A stretch of 64,000 nt of DNA from Bacteroidales bacterium (GCA_910575615.1 CAJTEX010000004.1:1-64000); one strand, 5' to 3'. Counted from the stretch's first letter, positions 25,537 through 35,549 are shown. Numbers and translations: made by a program. Notes: generated by a model from the letters alone, not told the origin.

Positions 25537-28137
25537 ATGGACATCAACTTCACCGAACAACTGAAAAATATCCTGGAACTCAGCCGTCAGGAGGCTGTGC
25601 GCCACAACAACGACATAATCAACCCCGAACATATGTTCCTGGCAATTCTTGGCGACACCGGCTCGCAAGTGTTCTCGCTACTGGAGAAAATCTCCAGGAA
25701 TGTGTCGGTATACCAGTTGCGCCAGCAGCTTGACGACTCGCTGTTTGATGCTTCCGCCGGACGAATCGGGGGAGATGTCACCGCCAGCGACCTGAGCAAC
25801 CGCCTCATAAAGCTGTCGGTGCTTGAGGCGCGCATGCTGAAAAGCGAGTCGGTAGACGCGATTCATCTGCTGCTTGCGATACTCCACAACCCGGAGGTGC
25901 AGCGCATGAACTTCATCGTCCCCTTCCGTCAGGCTGGCATAGATTACCCTTCACTCCTCGCCCTGTTGCAGAACAATGCTGACTCACCCCGGGCCGGAGC
26001 CGGGTTCACCGACGATGAGGATGATGAGGAAGAAGAGGAGAGAAGCCAGGAAGCGGCATCTCGTCAGCGTCCGGCCGAGGATCGCAACGCCCGGCAGGCA
26101 GCCAAATCAAGAGGCAACAACGACACCCCGACGCTTGACAAGTTTGGCAACGACATGACACGCGCAGCCGAAGATGGCCGTCTCGACCCCGTAGTGGGGC
26201 GCGAGGTGGAAATCGAGCGCCTTGCCCAGATTCTCAGCCGCCGCAAAAAGAACAACCCGGTGCTTATCGGAGAGCCGGGTGTTGGCAAATCTGCCATAGT
26301 CGAGGGGCTGGCATTGCGCATAGTGCAACGCAAGGTATCAAGGATTCTCTTCGACAAGAGGGTCGTGTCGCTTGACATGGCCTCTCTCGTGGCCGGCACC
26401 AAGTATCGCGGCCAGTTTGAGGAACGCGTCAAAGCCATCCTGAACGAACTGTCAAAGAATCCCGACGTGATTCTCTTCATCGACGAGCTGCATACAATCG
26501 TAGGGGCGGGAAATTCCGCAGGGCAGATGGACGCGGCAAATCTCCTCAAGCCCGCGCTCGCCCGTGGCGAAATCCAATGCATCGGAGCCACCACGCTCGA
26601 CGAGTACCGCAAGAACATCGAGAAGGACGGCGCACTCGAACGCCGTTTCCAGAAGGTGATGGTGGAACCGACCACGCCCGAAGAGACGTTGCAGATTCTC
26701 AACAACATCAAGGACAAATATGAGACCCACCACAATGTGAGCTTCACCGACGACGCGCTCAAGGCCTGTGTCAGCCTGACAGAGAGGTATGTCTCAGACC
26801 GCAATTTCCCCGACAAGGCCATCGATGCCCTTGACGAGGCCGGTTCGCGCGCCCACATAACAAACATTATGGTGCCGCAGGAAATCGAGCAGCTTGAGAA
26901 GGACATCGTCGAGGCCGGAGCTTCCAAGCTCGCCGCCGCCCAGTCACAGAACTTTGAGAAAGCCGCCTCGTTCAGGGATAAGGAACAAGAGCTGAAACAG
27001 CAGCTTGCCAAGGCCAATGAACGCTGGGAGAAACAGCTTGAGGCAGACAGGGTGACTGTCGACGAGGACAAGGTGGCTGAGGTTGTTGCCATGATGACCG
27101 GAGTGCCTGTGCAGCGCATAGCCCAGGCCGAAGGCTCGCGTCTCAGGGAGATGGCCCCGAAACTCAAAGGGGACATCATAGGCCAGGACGCGGCCATCGA
27201 CAAGATTGTCAAAGCCATACAGCGCAACAGGGTAGGACTGAAAGACCCCAACAAGCCGATAGGCACATTCATGTTCCTCGGACCGACCGGAGTCGGCAAG
27301 ACCCATCTCGCCAAGAAGCTCGCCGAGTATCTGTTTGACAGCGCCGACACCCTGATTCGTGTCGACATGAGCGAATACATGGAGAAATTCACGGTGAGCC
27401 GCCTGGTCGGCGCGCCTCCGGGATATGTCGGCTACGAGGAGGGTGGCCAGCTTACGGAGAAAGTGCGCCGCAAGCCATACTCTGTGGTTCTGCTTGATGA
27501 AATCGAGAAGGCCCATCCCGATGTGTTCAACCTGCTGCTGCAGGTGCTTGACGAGGGCCGTCTGACCGACAGCCTAGGCCGTCATATCGATTTCAAGAAC
27601 ACCCTGATAATAATGACATCCAACATCGGCACCCGCCAGCTGAAGGATTTCGGGTCGGGTGTCGGATTCGCCACCCGCGACGCGGCCAAGGAGAAAGAAC
27701 ATAACGACTCCGTAATACAGAAAGCTCTCAACAAGGCTTTCGCGCCGGAGTTCCTCAACCGCATCGACGACATCGTGATGTTTGACGCGCTCGACAAAGA
27801 CGCGATTTTCAAAATCATCGACATCGAGTTGCGTGGCTTCCGCAACCGCCTGGAGATAATGGGCTACACGCTCGACATCTCCCCCGAGGCCAAGGAATTC
27901 ATAGCCACCAAGGGATATGACCAGCAATATGGCGCGCGTCCGCTGAAGCGCTCCATACAGAAATATCTTGAGGATCCATTGGCCGAGTTGATAATCAATT
28001 CGGAACTCAAGGCTGGCGACACCATCAAAGTGGACTATGACAAGGAGACTGACAAGGTGCTGACATCCGTAGCGAAGCCGGCTCCCCCAGCGCCCCCTGA
28101 CGAGAGCCAGGAAGAGGGTAACCCTGCCGAGGAATGA
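25537..28137 (+). CDS. clpC: ATP-dependent Clp protease ATP-binding subunit ClpC
   Basis: 866 residues. It unfolds proteins for ClpP and acts as a chaperone. The N-terminal Clp repeat domain is at about 1-145, followed by an acidic linker (DDEDDEEEEERSQE). The first AAA+ module has Walker A GEPGVGKSA and Walker B VILFIDELHT, and the second has GPTGVGKTH. Between them is the UVR-type motif NFEKAASFRDKEQEL, which marks ClpC rather than ClpB. The start has GGAG 8 nt upstream (AAAGGAGATAAATGG). The C-terminal tail is Pro/Glu-rich. No clpP lies nearby. Confidence 0.95.
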   Translation: MDINFTEQLKNILELSRQEAVRHNNDIINPEHMFLAILGDTGSQVFSLLEKISRNVSVYQLRQQLDDSLFDASAGRIGGDVTASDLSNRLIKLSVLEARMLKSESVDAIHLLLAILHNPEVQRMNFIVPFRQAGIDYPSLLALLQNNADSPRAGAGFTDDEDDEEEEERSQEAASRQRPAEDRNARQAAKSRGNNDTPTLDKFGNDMTRAAEDGRLDPVVGREVEIERLAQILSRRKKNNPVLIGEPGVGKSAIVEGLALRIVQRKVSRILFDKRVVSLDMASLVAGTKYRGQFEERVKAILNELSKNPDVILFIDELHTIVGAGNSAGQMDAANLLKPALARGEIQCIGATTLDEYRKNIEKDGALERRFQKVMVEPTTPEETLQILNNIKDKYETHHNVSFTDDALKACVSLTERYVSDRNFPDKAIDALDEAGSRAHITNIMVPQEIEQLEKDIVEAGASKLAAAQSQNFEKAASFRDKEQELKQQLAKANERWEKQLEADRVTVDEDKVAEVVAMMTGVPVQRIAQAEGSRLREMAPKLKGDIIGQDAAIDKIVKAIQRNRVGLKDPNKPIGTFMFLGPTGVGKTHLAKKLAEYLFDSADTLIRVDMSEYMEKFTVSRLVGAPPGYVGYEEGGQLTEKVRRKPYSVVLLDEIEKAHPDVFNLLLQVLDEGRLTDSLGRHIDFKNTLIIMTSNIGTRQLKDFGSGVGFATRDAAKEKEHNDSVIQKALNKAFAPEFLNRIDDIVMFDALDKDAIFKIIDIELRGFRNRLEIMGYTLDISPEAKEFIATKGYDQQYGARPLKRSIQKYLEDPLAELIINSELKAGDTIKVDYDKETDKVLTSVAKPAPPAPPDESQEEGNPAEE

Positions 28138-28171
28138 CACGGCGACTGACACCGGTTAACAATTATTAATA

Positions 28172-28205
28172 AAAAATGCCAATCTTCACGATTGGCATTT
28201 TTTTT
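28172..28205 (+). terminator. Intrinsic terminator after clpC
   Basis: The A-rich stem AAAAAATGCCAATC / GATTGGCATTTTTT has a 5-nt loop and ends in a long T-run, 35 nt past the clpC stop. Confidence 0.92.
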
Positions 28206-28276
28206 GCAGTTTGTTATATCGAAAGGAGGGAGAGCAACTCCCGCTTACTAAACGAAACCAAAAACTTGACATAAAA

Positions 28277-30325
28277 ATGGCAACAACAAAAGGCACTATC
28301 GGCGTTACAACCGAGAACATCTTTCCGGTCATTAAAAAATTCCTTTACAGCGACCACGAGATTTTTCTGCGCGAACTGGTTTCCAACGCAGTCGACGCGA
28401 GCCAGAAAATCCGCACACTATCATCTTTCGGTGAGTTCAAGGGCGAACTCGGCGACCTCAAGGTAAAAGTCACGGTAGACAAAGAAGCAGGCACGCTCAC
28501 CGTGTCAGACCATGGCATCGGAATGACAGCCGAAGACATAGACAAATACATCAACCAGATAGCATTTTCCGGCGCGGAAGACTTCCTGGCAAAATACAAA
28601 GACAACACCAACGCCATCATCGGACACTTCGGCCTCGGGTTCTACTCGGCATTCATGGTGGCCAACAAGGTGGAGATTGTCTCCCTGTCATATAAAGAGG
28701 GGGCTGAGGCCGTGCGCTGGGAGTGTGACGGCTCTCCCGAGTTCACAATGGAGGCCGCCGACAAGAAAGAACGAGGCACTGACATCATAATCCATATCGA
28801 CCCTGAAAACGCGGAGTTCCTTGAACAGGCCCGTATCGACACCCTCCTGAAAAAATACTGCCGTTTCCTACCCATACCCGTCATCTCCGGAAAAGAGCAG
28901 GAATGGAAGGATGGAAAGATGACAGACACCGACCGTGACAAGGTGGTCAACTCCACCGAACCTTTGTGGATGAAGAAACCTGTCGACCTGACCGACAAAG
29001 ACTATGTCGACTTCTACCATGACCTCTATCCGGGCCAGGATGATCCGCTGTTCTGGATTCATCTCAACGTCGACTATCCGTTCAACCTTACCGGAGTGTT
29101 GTTCTTCCCCAAAATCCGCAACAACTTCGAGGTTACGAAAAACCGCATCCAGCTGTACTGCAACCAGGTGTTTGTCACCGATTCAGTAGAAGGTGTCGTG
29201 CCTGAGTTCATGATGCTCCTCCAGGGTGTGATAGACTCTCCCGACATCCCCTTGAATGTCTCGCGCAGCTACCTCCAGAGCGATTCGGCTGTGAAGAAGA
29301 TTTCAGGCTACATCACCAAGAAAGTGGCCTCACGCCTTGACGACCTCTTCAAGGCAGACCGCAAGGATTTTGAAGGGAAGTGGGACGACATCCGCCTCTT
29401 CATCGAATACGGAATGCTGACTGACGACAAGTTCCGTGACGCGGCGATGAAATTCTGCCTGCTGAAAGACACCGACGGCAAATACTACACAATCGACGAG
29501 TACAAGGCTCTCATAGAGACCGCACAGACCGACAAAGACGGCGCCCTGGTGTTTCTTTACTCCACCAATCCCACCGAGCAATACACCTACATCCAGGCAG
29601 CCAATGACAAAGGCTACTCAGTGTTGCTGATGGACGGCCAGCTCGACAGCCATTTCGTGGGCCTTCTTGAACAGAAAATAGAGAAGAGCAGGTTTGTCAG
29701 GGTTGACTCAGACGTTGTGGACAACCTTATTCCCAAGGCTGACAAAAAGAGCGCCGACCTGACATCTGACCAACGCGACATGCTCACCACTCTTTTCAGT
29801 TCCCAGATTCCAGCAGTGGAGAAAGCTCAGTTCTTCGTCACATTCGAGGCCCTTGGAGAGAATGGCGCCCCGATTGTGATTACTCAGAACGAGTATATGC
29901 GTCGTATGAAGGAGATGGCTGCCATGCAACCCGGAATGAACTTCTACGGAGAGATGCCCGACAGCTACAACCTCACGGTCAATGTCGACCAGCCTGTGGT
30001 GGCAAAAATCACCTCAGCTGCAAAAGATGCCCTTGAGGCCCAGTTGTCGCCATTGTCAGCCTCCATCGCCGAGTCAAACTCGAAAATAGAGGAAATCAGC
30101 AAGGAAGTGAAGGACAACAAACCTACTGCCGAACAGGACAAGCAGAAACAGGACCTTATGGCCGCGGTCGAAAAAGACCGGAAGCAACAGACCGGGCTTA
30201 TTTCCGAATATGCCGCAACGCAGCCTGTGATCCGCCAGCTTGTCGACCTTGCCCTGCTTGGCAACGGGCTGCTGAAAGGAGCTGACCTTTCGGCATTCAT
30301 CAGCCGGTCGGTAAAACTATTGTGA
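28277..30325 (+). CDS. htpG: Chaperone protein HtpG (Hsp90)
   Basis: 682 residues from the ATG at 28277 (MATTKGTIGVTTENIFPVIK). The in-frame start at 28211 adds 22 residues and sits right behind the clpC terminator, so it is unlikely. ATP-binding landmarks are LRELVSNAVDAS, DHGIGMTAEDI, and GHFGLGFYSAFMVA. The middle and C-terminal domains follow, with a helical Lys/Glu-rich insert near residues 590-640. It folds client proteins during stress. It lies directly behind clpC but is separated from it by a strong terminator. Confidence 0.96.
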   Translation: MATTKGTIGVTTENIFPVIKKFLYSDHEIFLRELVSNAVDASQKIRTLSSFGEFKGELGDLKVKVTVDKEAGTLTVSDHGIGMTAEDIDKYINQIAFSGAEDFLAKYKDNTNAIIGHFGLGFYSAFMVANKVEIVSLSYKEGAEAVRWECDGSPEFTMEAADKKERGTDIIIHIDPENAEFLEQARIDTLLKKYCRFLPIPVISGKEQEWKDGKMTDTDRDKVVNSTEPLWMKKPVDLTDKDYVDFYHDLYPGQDDPLFWIHLNVDYPFNLTGVLFFPKIRNNFEVTKNRIQLYCNQVFVTDSVEGVVPEFMMLLQGVIDSPDIPLNVSRSYLQSDSAVKKISGYITKKVASRLDDLFKADRKDFEGKWDDIRLFIEYGMLTDDKFRDAAMKFCLLKDTDGKYYTIDEYKALIETAQTDKDGALVFLYSTNPTEQYTYIQAANDKGYSVLLMDGQLDSHFVGLLEQKIEKSRFVRVDSDVVDNLIPKADKKSADLTSDQRDMLTTLFSSQIPAVEKAQFFVTFEALGENGAPIVITQNEYMRRMKEMAAMQPGMNFYGEMPDSYNLTVNVDQPVVAKITSAAKDALEAQLSPLSASIAESNSKIEEISKEVKDNKPTAEQDKQKQDLMAAVEKDRKQQTGLISEYAATQPVIRQLVDLALLGNGLLKGADLSAFISRSVKLL

Positions 30326-30351
30326 TATCAGGCATTATAGACCTTTTTGCC

Positions 30352-30398
30352 ACAAACGCCATCTTTTCCGCCAGTGGCGCGGGGAGGATGGCGTTTGT
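30352..30398 (+). terminator. Hairpin after htpG overlapping the next promoter
   Basis: A perfect 12-bp stem (ACAAACGCCATC 30352-30363 with 30387-30398) lies 27 nt past the htpG stop. There is no T-run, but the right arm supplies the TTTG -33 element of the next promoter, so terminator and promoter overlap. Confidence 0.55.
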
Positions 30399-30425
30399 GT
30401 AATCTTCACAAAATTCGTAACTTTG
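30394..30425 (+). promoter_or_regulatory. Promoter of the barrel-eptA operon
   Basis: TTTG at 30394-30397, a 20-bp spacer, then TAACTTTG at 30418-30425. This is a full match to the Bacteroidota TTTG-N19/20-TAnnTTTG consensus. The ATG at 30456 follows after about 30 nt. Confidence 0.8.
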
Positions 30426-30455
30426 CCGCGAATTTGCAACACTCATCACACTTGA

Positions 30456-31655
30456 ATGAAGTTATCGGAATCTTTGAGAACACTCCTCACCGCCTCCCTC
30501 TTGGGCAGCTCTGCCTGTGTGGCTTCCGCAGACAATGACGGAGTGCCTGCGGATTCCTGCAATGTGTCGGTTGCCGACTCAATCGCTGGCAAGGTTGCAA
30601 AACCGAGACGCAACATCGTAGGGAAAATCATCGATTATTTCAGCCAGACCAACATCGACAAATCCGAGAAAAAGTTTGACATATCAGTGATCGGTGGACC
30701 GAGCTACTCGGCTTCCACATCATTTGAAATAGCCGGACTCGTCTCAGGATTATATAAGTCTCGGTATGACTCCCTGACCCCCCGGAGCGACATTTCCATA
30801 TACGCCGAAGGCTCGGTCACGGGATTCTATAATTTCGGAATAAGGGGCAACCACATTTTCCCTGCCGACAGAATGAGGATTGTCTATGACGGCAATTTCT
30901 GCCATTTCCCGCTTAAATTCTGGGGCATAGGATATGACAACGGCTTCAACAAGGCCAATGAGAGCAAATACACCCTGCTGGAGTCTGCCGCGACAATGCA
31001 GTTTCTGTGGAAACTGCCTCACGACATATTTCTTGGTCCATCGGTCAATTTCAACTATCAGAAAGCCACAAAGATGCAGCGACCCGAGCTGTGGGACGGA
31101 CTGGCCACTGAGGTATTCTCCTACGGAATGGGCATAGTGTTCTCGATTGACACACGCGACCTGGCCTCCAACGCCTCCAATGGCTATTATGTGGGATTGC
31201 ACCAGCAGTTTTTCCCCGGATTCATTGGCAACAGGCATGCGTTTTCGATGACGGAAGTGTCAATGATGTATTACCGCCAGCTATGGTCGTCGGGAGTGCT
31301 GGCCGCCAGACTGCATGGAGCCGGGGCGTATGGCAATCCTCCCTGGGGAATGCTTCCCACCCTTGACAAGGGCAACGCTGTCAGAGGTTATTATGAGGGT
31401 AGATACCGCGACAAGAACGAGGCAGACATTGTTGTGGAACTCAGGCAGCATGTATGGCGTCGCAACGGGATTGTCGTATGGGGCGGGGTTGGGACCGTCT
31501 TCAGCCGGTTCAACCAGATTGGCTGGGACACACTGTTGCCCACATACGGAATCGGCTACCGTTGGGAATTTAAGAAAAAAGTAAATGTCAGGGTTGACTT
31601 CGGCCTCGGAAAAGATTCATATGCCATAAGCTTTGGAATCAACGAAGCCTTCTGA
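30456..31655 (+). CDS. BamA/surface-antigen-like outer-membrane beta-barrel protein
   Basis: 399 residues. A signal peptide covers about 1-25 (LLTASLLGSSACVASA). A short soluble part follows, then about 330 residues of alternating amphipathic strands, e.g. FDISVIGGPSYSASTSFEIA and NVRVDFGLGKDSYAISFGIN, ending in Phe. The sequence resembles the C-terminal barrel of the surface-antigen/BamA superfamily without POTRA domains. Function unknown. It is 23 nt upstream of the phosphoethanolamine-transferase-like gene, so the two are likely one operon concerned with the outer membrane. Confidence 0.75.
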   Translation: MKLSESLRTLLTASLLGSSACVASADNDGVPADSCNVSVADSIAGKVAKPRRNIVGKIIDYFSQTNIDKSEKKFDISVIGGPSYSASTSFEIAGLVSGLYKSRYDSLTPRSDISIYAEGSVTGFYNFGIRGNHIFPADRMRIVYDGNFCHFPLKFWGIGYDNGFNKANESKYTLLESAATMQFLWKLPHDIFLGPSVNFNYQKATKMQRPELWDGLATEVFSYGMGIVFSIDTRDLASNASNGYYVGLHQQFFPGFIGNRHAFSMTEVSMMYYRQLWSSGVLAARLHGAGAYGNPPWGMLPTLDKGNAVRGYYEGRYRDKNEADIVVELRQHVWRRNGIVVWGGVGTVFSRFNQIGWDTLLPTYGIGYRWEFKKKVNVRVDFGLGKDSYAISFGINEAF

Positions 31656-31678
31656 CGCAAACAGAGAAAAGAATTGAC

Positions 31679-33400
31679 GTGAAAACCCTTAGAGTGTTTT
31701 TCAAAAACACAATAGTGTCTCCGCTGAGATGTTTTTTCGGCGACACAAGATGGCTGGCCGTGTGGACGGCCGTCGCCCTCATAGTGCCGAATGTGGTGTT
31801 GAGCATCACCGAACCGGTCTCTCACCTAAGTGCGATTGTCAACGTGGTGCTGCCCTCAGGAATCTATATGCTGGCGATGTCGGCATTCAGACGAATCGGC
31901 ATCTCAGCCCTTGCGATGATTCCGTTCATGTTTTTCGCGGCATTCCAGATTGTGCTGCTGTATCTTTACGGCGGCTCGGTAATCGCTGTCGACATGTTTC
32001 TCAATGTCGTGACCACCAATGTTTCGGAAGCCACCGAATTGCTGGGCAACCTTATGGCCGCGATGGGAGTTGTGATAACACTGTATGTGCCGCCCATAGT
32101 GTGGGGGATATGCGCCACAATCAGAAAATCAGAAATCAGCCCCTCATTCCGTAGGAAGATGACCGTGGTCGGAGTGGTTGTCGCCTCAGTCGGCTGCCTG
32201 CTCGCAGCTGCAGCATCGTTGACCACAAAGGGATACAGCCTTGTTCACGAGACGTTTCCCCTGAACGCCATATCCAATATGGCCGAGGCTTGCCACCGTT
32301 ACAGCGAGACCGAACGCCACGAAGAGCTATCGGCTGGATTCTCATATCGGGCCCGTTTCGATGGCGACAAGTCATCGCGCGAGGCTTACATATTCGTGAT
32401 AGGGGAGACCGCCCGAGGCGACAACTGGCAACTTGGCGGCTACGACCGTCAGACCAATCCGTTGCTTTCCAGTGAGGAGGGGGTGGTGTTTTTCAAAAAA
32501 TCAGTATCTGAGTCAAACACCACCCATAAAAGTGTGCCGATGCTGATAAGCTTCGCGAGCGCTGAGAATTTCGACTCAATCGCCCACTTCAAGAGCATAA
32601 TCACGGCGTTTAAGGAAGCTGGGTTCTCAACCGCTTTCATATCCAACCAACGTCCCAATCGTTCGTTCACAGAGCATTTCGGCAATGAGGCCGACACCAC
32701 GGTTTATGTCACAGGGGCCGATATGGAGACCTATCACTTTGACGAAGCAGTGCTTGAACCTGTCGACAGATTGCTTGGCGACACCCTCCGCCGCAAGCAG
32801 CTTATTGTCATACACACATATGGCTCCCATTTCAAATACCGCGACCGTTATCCCGACAATTTTTCGGTGTTCCGTCCCGATGACGCGATAGATGCCAGCC
32901 TCTCCAACAGAGACCAGTTGATAAACGCGTATGACAACACCATACGGTACACTGATTTCATCCTGCACTCGCTCGTGGCCAAGTTGCGAGACCTGGATTG
33001 CAGAGCGGCACTCACATACGCGTCAGACCATGGGGAGGATATTTTTGATGATGAGCGCCACCGTTTCCTGCACGCGTCACCGACTCCGACCTACTGGCAA
33101 ATCCACCAGGCAAGTCTCGTATGGCTGTCGCCGACACTGCGGGCCGAGAATCCAGAGATGGCCGATGCCTTGAGCAAAAACTCAAGACGGCGCGTATCTC
33201 CACAAAAGTCATTGTTCCCCACCACGATGCAGCTCGCCCGCATAGCTTCGCCTATGGTTGTTGACACATTATCGCTGGTTTCTCCACGTTACAACCCTGC
33301 ACCTGCCGTGTATCTCAACGACCTTAACCAGGCGCGCCCCATCACGGACTGCGGCCTGAAGAAAGCCGACATGGAACAGCTGTCTCCAATATTAGATTAA
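31679..33400 (+). CDS. EptA-like lipid A phosphoethanolamine transferase
   Basis: 573 residues, starting with GTG at 31679 (a less common start, fitting the 23-nt gap). Five membrane helices occupy about 25-185. The periplasmic domain is of the alkaline-phosphatase/sulfatase fold: VIGETARGDNW with the likely nucleophile Thr244, NTTHKSVPMLISFAS, and the zinc region YASDHGEDIFDDERHRFLHA. EptA and MCR enzymes move phosphoethanolamine from phosphatidylethanolamine to lipid A and lower polymyxin binding. Similar proteins modify other glycans, so lipid A as target is inference. Confidence 0.85.
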   Translation: MKTLRVFFKNTIVSPLRCFFGDTRWLAVWTAVALIVPNVVLSITEPVSHLSAIVNVVLPSGIYMLAMSAFRRIGISALAMIPFMFFAAFQIVLLYLYGGSVIAVDMFLNVVTTNVSEATELLGNLMAAMGVVITLYVPPIVWGICATIRKSEISPSFRRKMTVVGVVVASVGCLLAAAASLTTKGYSLVHETFPLNAISNMAEACHRYSETERHEELSAGFSYRARFDGDKSSREAYIFVIGETARGDNWQLGGYDRQTNPLLSSEEGVVFFKKSVSESNTTHKSVPMLISFASAENFDSIAHFKSIITAFKEAGFSTAFISNQRPNRSFTEHFGNEADTTVYVTGADMETYHFDEAVLEPVDRLLGDTLRRKQLIVIHTYGSHFKYRDRYPDNFSVFRPDDAIDASLSNRDQLINAYDNTIRYTDFILHSLVAKLRDLDCRAALTYASDHGEDIFDDERHRFLHASPTPTYWQIHQASLVWLSPTLRAENPEMADALSKNSRRRVSPQKSLFPTTMQLARIASPMVVDTLSLVSPRYNPAPAVYLNDLNQARPITDCGLKKADMEQLSPILD

Positions 33401-33410
33401 GATAACCAAT

Positions 33411-33749
33411 ATGCCAGCCATTGCTCTATCGAAAAACATCCTGGGTCACGACACCTTGATTTCTTTTTCATTTCTGGCCATCTGTTGCATCTTGGGGATT
33501 CTCCGCGCGCCAATTATATGATGAAGTTGAAAAAACTTCCACGAGGGATACTGTCACCCTACATTTTCTGGATTGTCTTTGCGTTGCTTGAATCATTGAT
33601 TTCAGGATTCTCCCAGGGGGAGGGGACACTAACGTGTACTGCTCACGTTGACCTTGGCATCGGTTGTCACTCCGGTGATATTTACCGCGATTTACTTCAT
33701 GCTGAAAAAGCAGTTCCCGACTATTATGAGAATCATTGACGGACGTTGA
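33411..33749 (+). pseudogene. Decayed small membrane protein (three frames)
   Basis: This 412-bp gap (33401-33812) has no intact gene. A 36-codon frame starts at 33411 (HDTLISFSFLAICCILGILR) and ends inside an ATGATGA overlap. A second frame from 33518 encodes LPRGILSPYIFWIVFALLES and then becomes polar. A third frame, ending at 33749, encodes LLTLTLASVVTPVIFTAIYF and then MLKKQFPTIMRIIDGR. Together they look like a membrane protein of about three helices broken by two frameshifts. Overlapping tiny genes are an alternative. Low certainty. Confidence 0.35.
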
Positions 33750-33761
33750 CAAACAAAACAA

Positions 33762-33792
33762 CCGGGTCGCGGCAATCTCTGCTGCGACCCGG
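33762..33792 (-). terminator. Terminator after the M56/TonB gene
   Basis: Stem CCGGGTCGC (33762-33770) / GCGACCCGG (33784-33792). On the minus strand it is followed by TTGTTTTGTTTG. It lies 20 nt past the stop at 33813. Confidence 0.8.
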
Positions 33793-33812
33793 CCTGGTAT
33801 TAGTGTATGATG

Positions 33813-35549
33813 TTATTTGTTTTTGAGATTTATGCGTATTGCAGTTTCTCCAGGGTTCGACTTGTCGATTGTCATGGATTCGATGTCAGATGCCGGGATG
33901 TCTTTCAGGTTCCCGTCAAAACGTTCGCCGTTGACATAATAGGCCACATTGTCGGGCAGTCCATCAGGACTTAGCAGGAAATGGATTGTCTCACCATTCT
34001 CCTTTACATGCACTGACGTATATGTGGATGAGGATGTCTTGCCGGAGTCATCGGTCATAGTCGAGACTGAGGTTGAAACCGAGGTGGATGAGGAATCGTC
34101 GCCGGCAGCCTTTGCATCCTTTGTGTCATCACCCATGGCACGGAAAGTGATGGGGATGGCATACCATACGGCTACATTCTTGCCGTCCTTTATGCCGGGT
34201 GTCCATTTCGGGAATGATTTCACCACCCTGATTGCCTCGGCATCAAGACGGGGATCCAAGGAGCGAATAACCTGCACGTCTCCAATCGAGCCGTCCTTTT
34301 CAACCACAAATTTCAGCACGACTCTTCCGCTGATATTCTCAGTTCCTTTGGGATGCTGCAGGTTGGCCACAACATATTCCATCAGGGCACGCGTTCCTCC
34401 GGGAAACTCGGGCATCTGCTCGACAGCTGTAGACACCTCTTTTTCTTCTGCACCGTCTGTCGTTGCAGCTTTCTGGTCGGTCGCAACCGACTGGGTGGGA
34501 ACGGCAGCGGCAGTTGCAGCACCTCCAGAGGAGACCGTGGTGACGTTCATCACACGTCCGCTGGTGGGGGGGAGTGTCGTGACTGTGACTTGCTTGTCAG
34601 AAGGATTTTCGCTAACTTTGTCGGCGGATACGGCAGATGGCAGTTCGGCAGACGACACAGTCGACAGTGCCGAAGCTACGGCGGGAAGCTGTGAAATCCA
34701 GAATGCGGCCCCGAGAGCGGGCAGCAGCAGCAAGGGGCGCAATGCCCTGCGGCGCGATGTCTTTTGATTGTACATCATAGTGATACGTTTTTTAAGTTTA
34801 CTGTGATTCAGGCTGTTGGCAAGTGACGGGAATCTCGCGCCGACAGCCTTTTTTATTAATAGCATCTGATATTCTTTGACATTGACTCCAGAGGAGATGA
34901 CGCGGTCATCAGCCTGGTATTCATGTATGGTCTTGAGCTCTTCCCGCATCAGCCACGCGGCCGGGTTGAACCATTGCAGCACACATACGGCCTGGGCGAA
35001 GAGCAGGTCGAGCCAATGACAGAATTCCACATGGCTCTTCTCATGCATCATTATCATCTGTCCATATTGCTGGAAATCCACACGCGGGATGACAATGGTC
35101 TTGCAGAAGCTGAACGGGGCGATACCGTCATTATCAGTCAGAATCACCGTGCGTCCATCTACTGTGATTTTCTCTCCGCGCCTGATTATGCCATAGAGTT
35201 TCACAAAATTGGCAACGGTGAGCATAACGACCCCCCCTATGCCGACCAGATACGCGCATACCGCCATAAAAATCCAATAATCGGATGGGGAGGATTCCTC
35301 TATATCGACAGCGACAATGGGGATAGAGTCAATATCTATCGTGACAACCGGAGAGGAGGGCGCGGAAGCAAAGACAAGGGGCAAGGTTTTCCACACAAGC
35401 GGCAAGCCCAGGGATGAGAGATATATCGTCCATACCACCATACGGTTGACCTTGTGGTAGTTTTCAGAGGAAAGAGCCCATTTGTACACAAGATACAGAC
35501 AAGCGAGCAGTATGGATGATGTCAAGGAGTAGGCGAGGAGCTGTCCCAT
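33813..35549 (-). CDS. BlaR1-like M56 metallopeptidase with C-terminal TonB domain
   Basis: 578 residues. The N-terminal half has four membrane helices (about 5-22, 38-60, 92-118, 270-290). The gluzincin motif HEKSH at 169-173 (MMHEKSHVEFCHWLD) holds the zinc, and EYQADDRVI supplies the third ligand region. A Ser/Thr/Ala-rich linker leads to a TonB-type C-terminal domain (about 395-475: GRVVLKFVVEKDGSIGDVQV, YAIPITFRA). A further 100 residues follow. It is 12 nt behind blaI, the usual sensor-protease and repressor pair. The signal is probably a cell-envelope stress, which is inference. Confidence 0.88.
   Translation of the reverse strand: MGQLLAYSLTSSILLACLYLVYKWALSSENYHKVNRMVVWTIYLSSLGLPLVWKTLPLVFASAPSSPVVTIDIDSIPIVAVDIEESSPSDYWIFMAVCAYLVGIGGVVMLTVANFVKLYGIIRRGEKITVDGRTVILTDNDGIAPFSFCKTIVIPRVDFQQYGQMIMMHEKSHVEFCHWLDLLFAQAVCVLQWFNPAAWLMREELKTIHEYQADDRVISSGVNVKEYQMLLIKKAVGARFPSLANSLNHSKLKKRITMMYNQKTSRRRALRPLLLLPALGAAFWISQLPAVASALSTVSSAELPSAVSADKVSENPSDKQVTVTTLPPTSGRVMNVTTVSSGGAATAAAVPTQSVATDQKAATTDGAEEKEVSTAVEQMPEFPGGTRALMEYVVANLQHPKGTENISGRVVLKFVVEKDGSIGDVQVIRSLDPRLDAEAIRVVKSFPKWTPGIKDGKNVAVWYAIPITFRAMGDDTKDAKAAGDDSSSTSVSTSVSTMTDDSGKTSSSTYTSVHVKENGETIHFLLSPDGLPDNVAYYVNGERFDGNLKDIPASDIESMTIDKSNPGETAIRINLKNK

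Noticed and set aside
26064-27392. Open frame of 442 codons on the minus strand
   Set aside because: It lies wholly antisense to clpC, is rich in Ser, and has no recognisable domain. It is a shadow of the GC-rich third positions of clpC.
33468-33761. Open frame of 97 codons on the minus strand after eptA
   Set aside because: It runs opposite to the hydrophobic plus-strand fragments in the same place and has no recognisable features.
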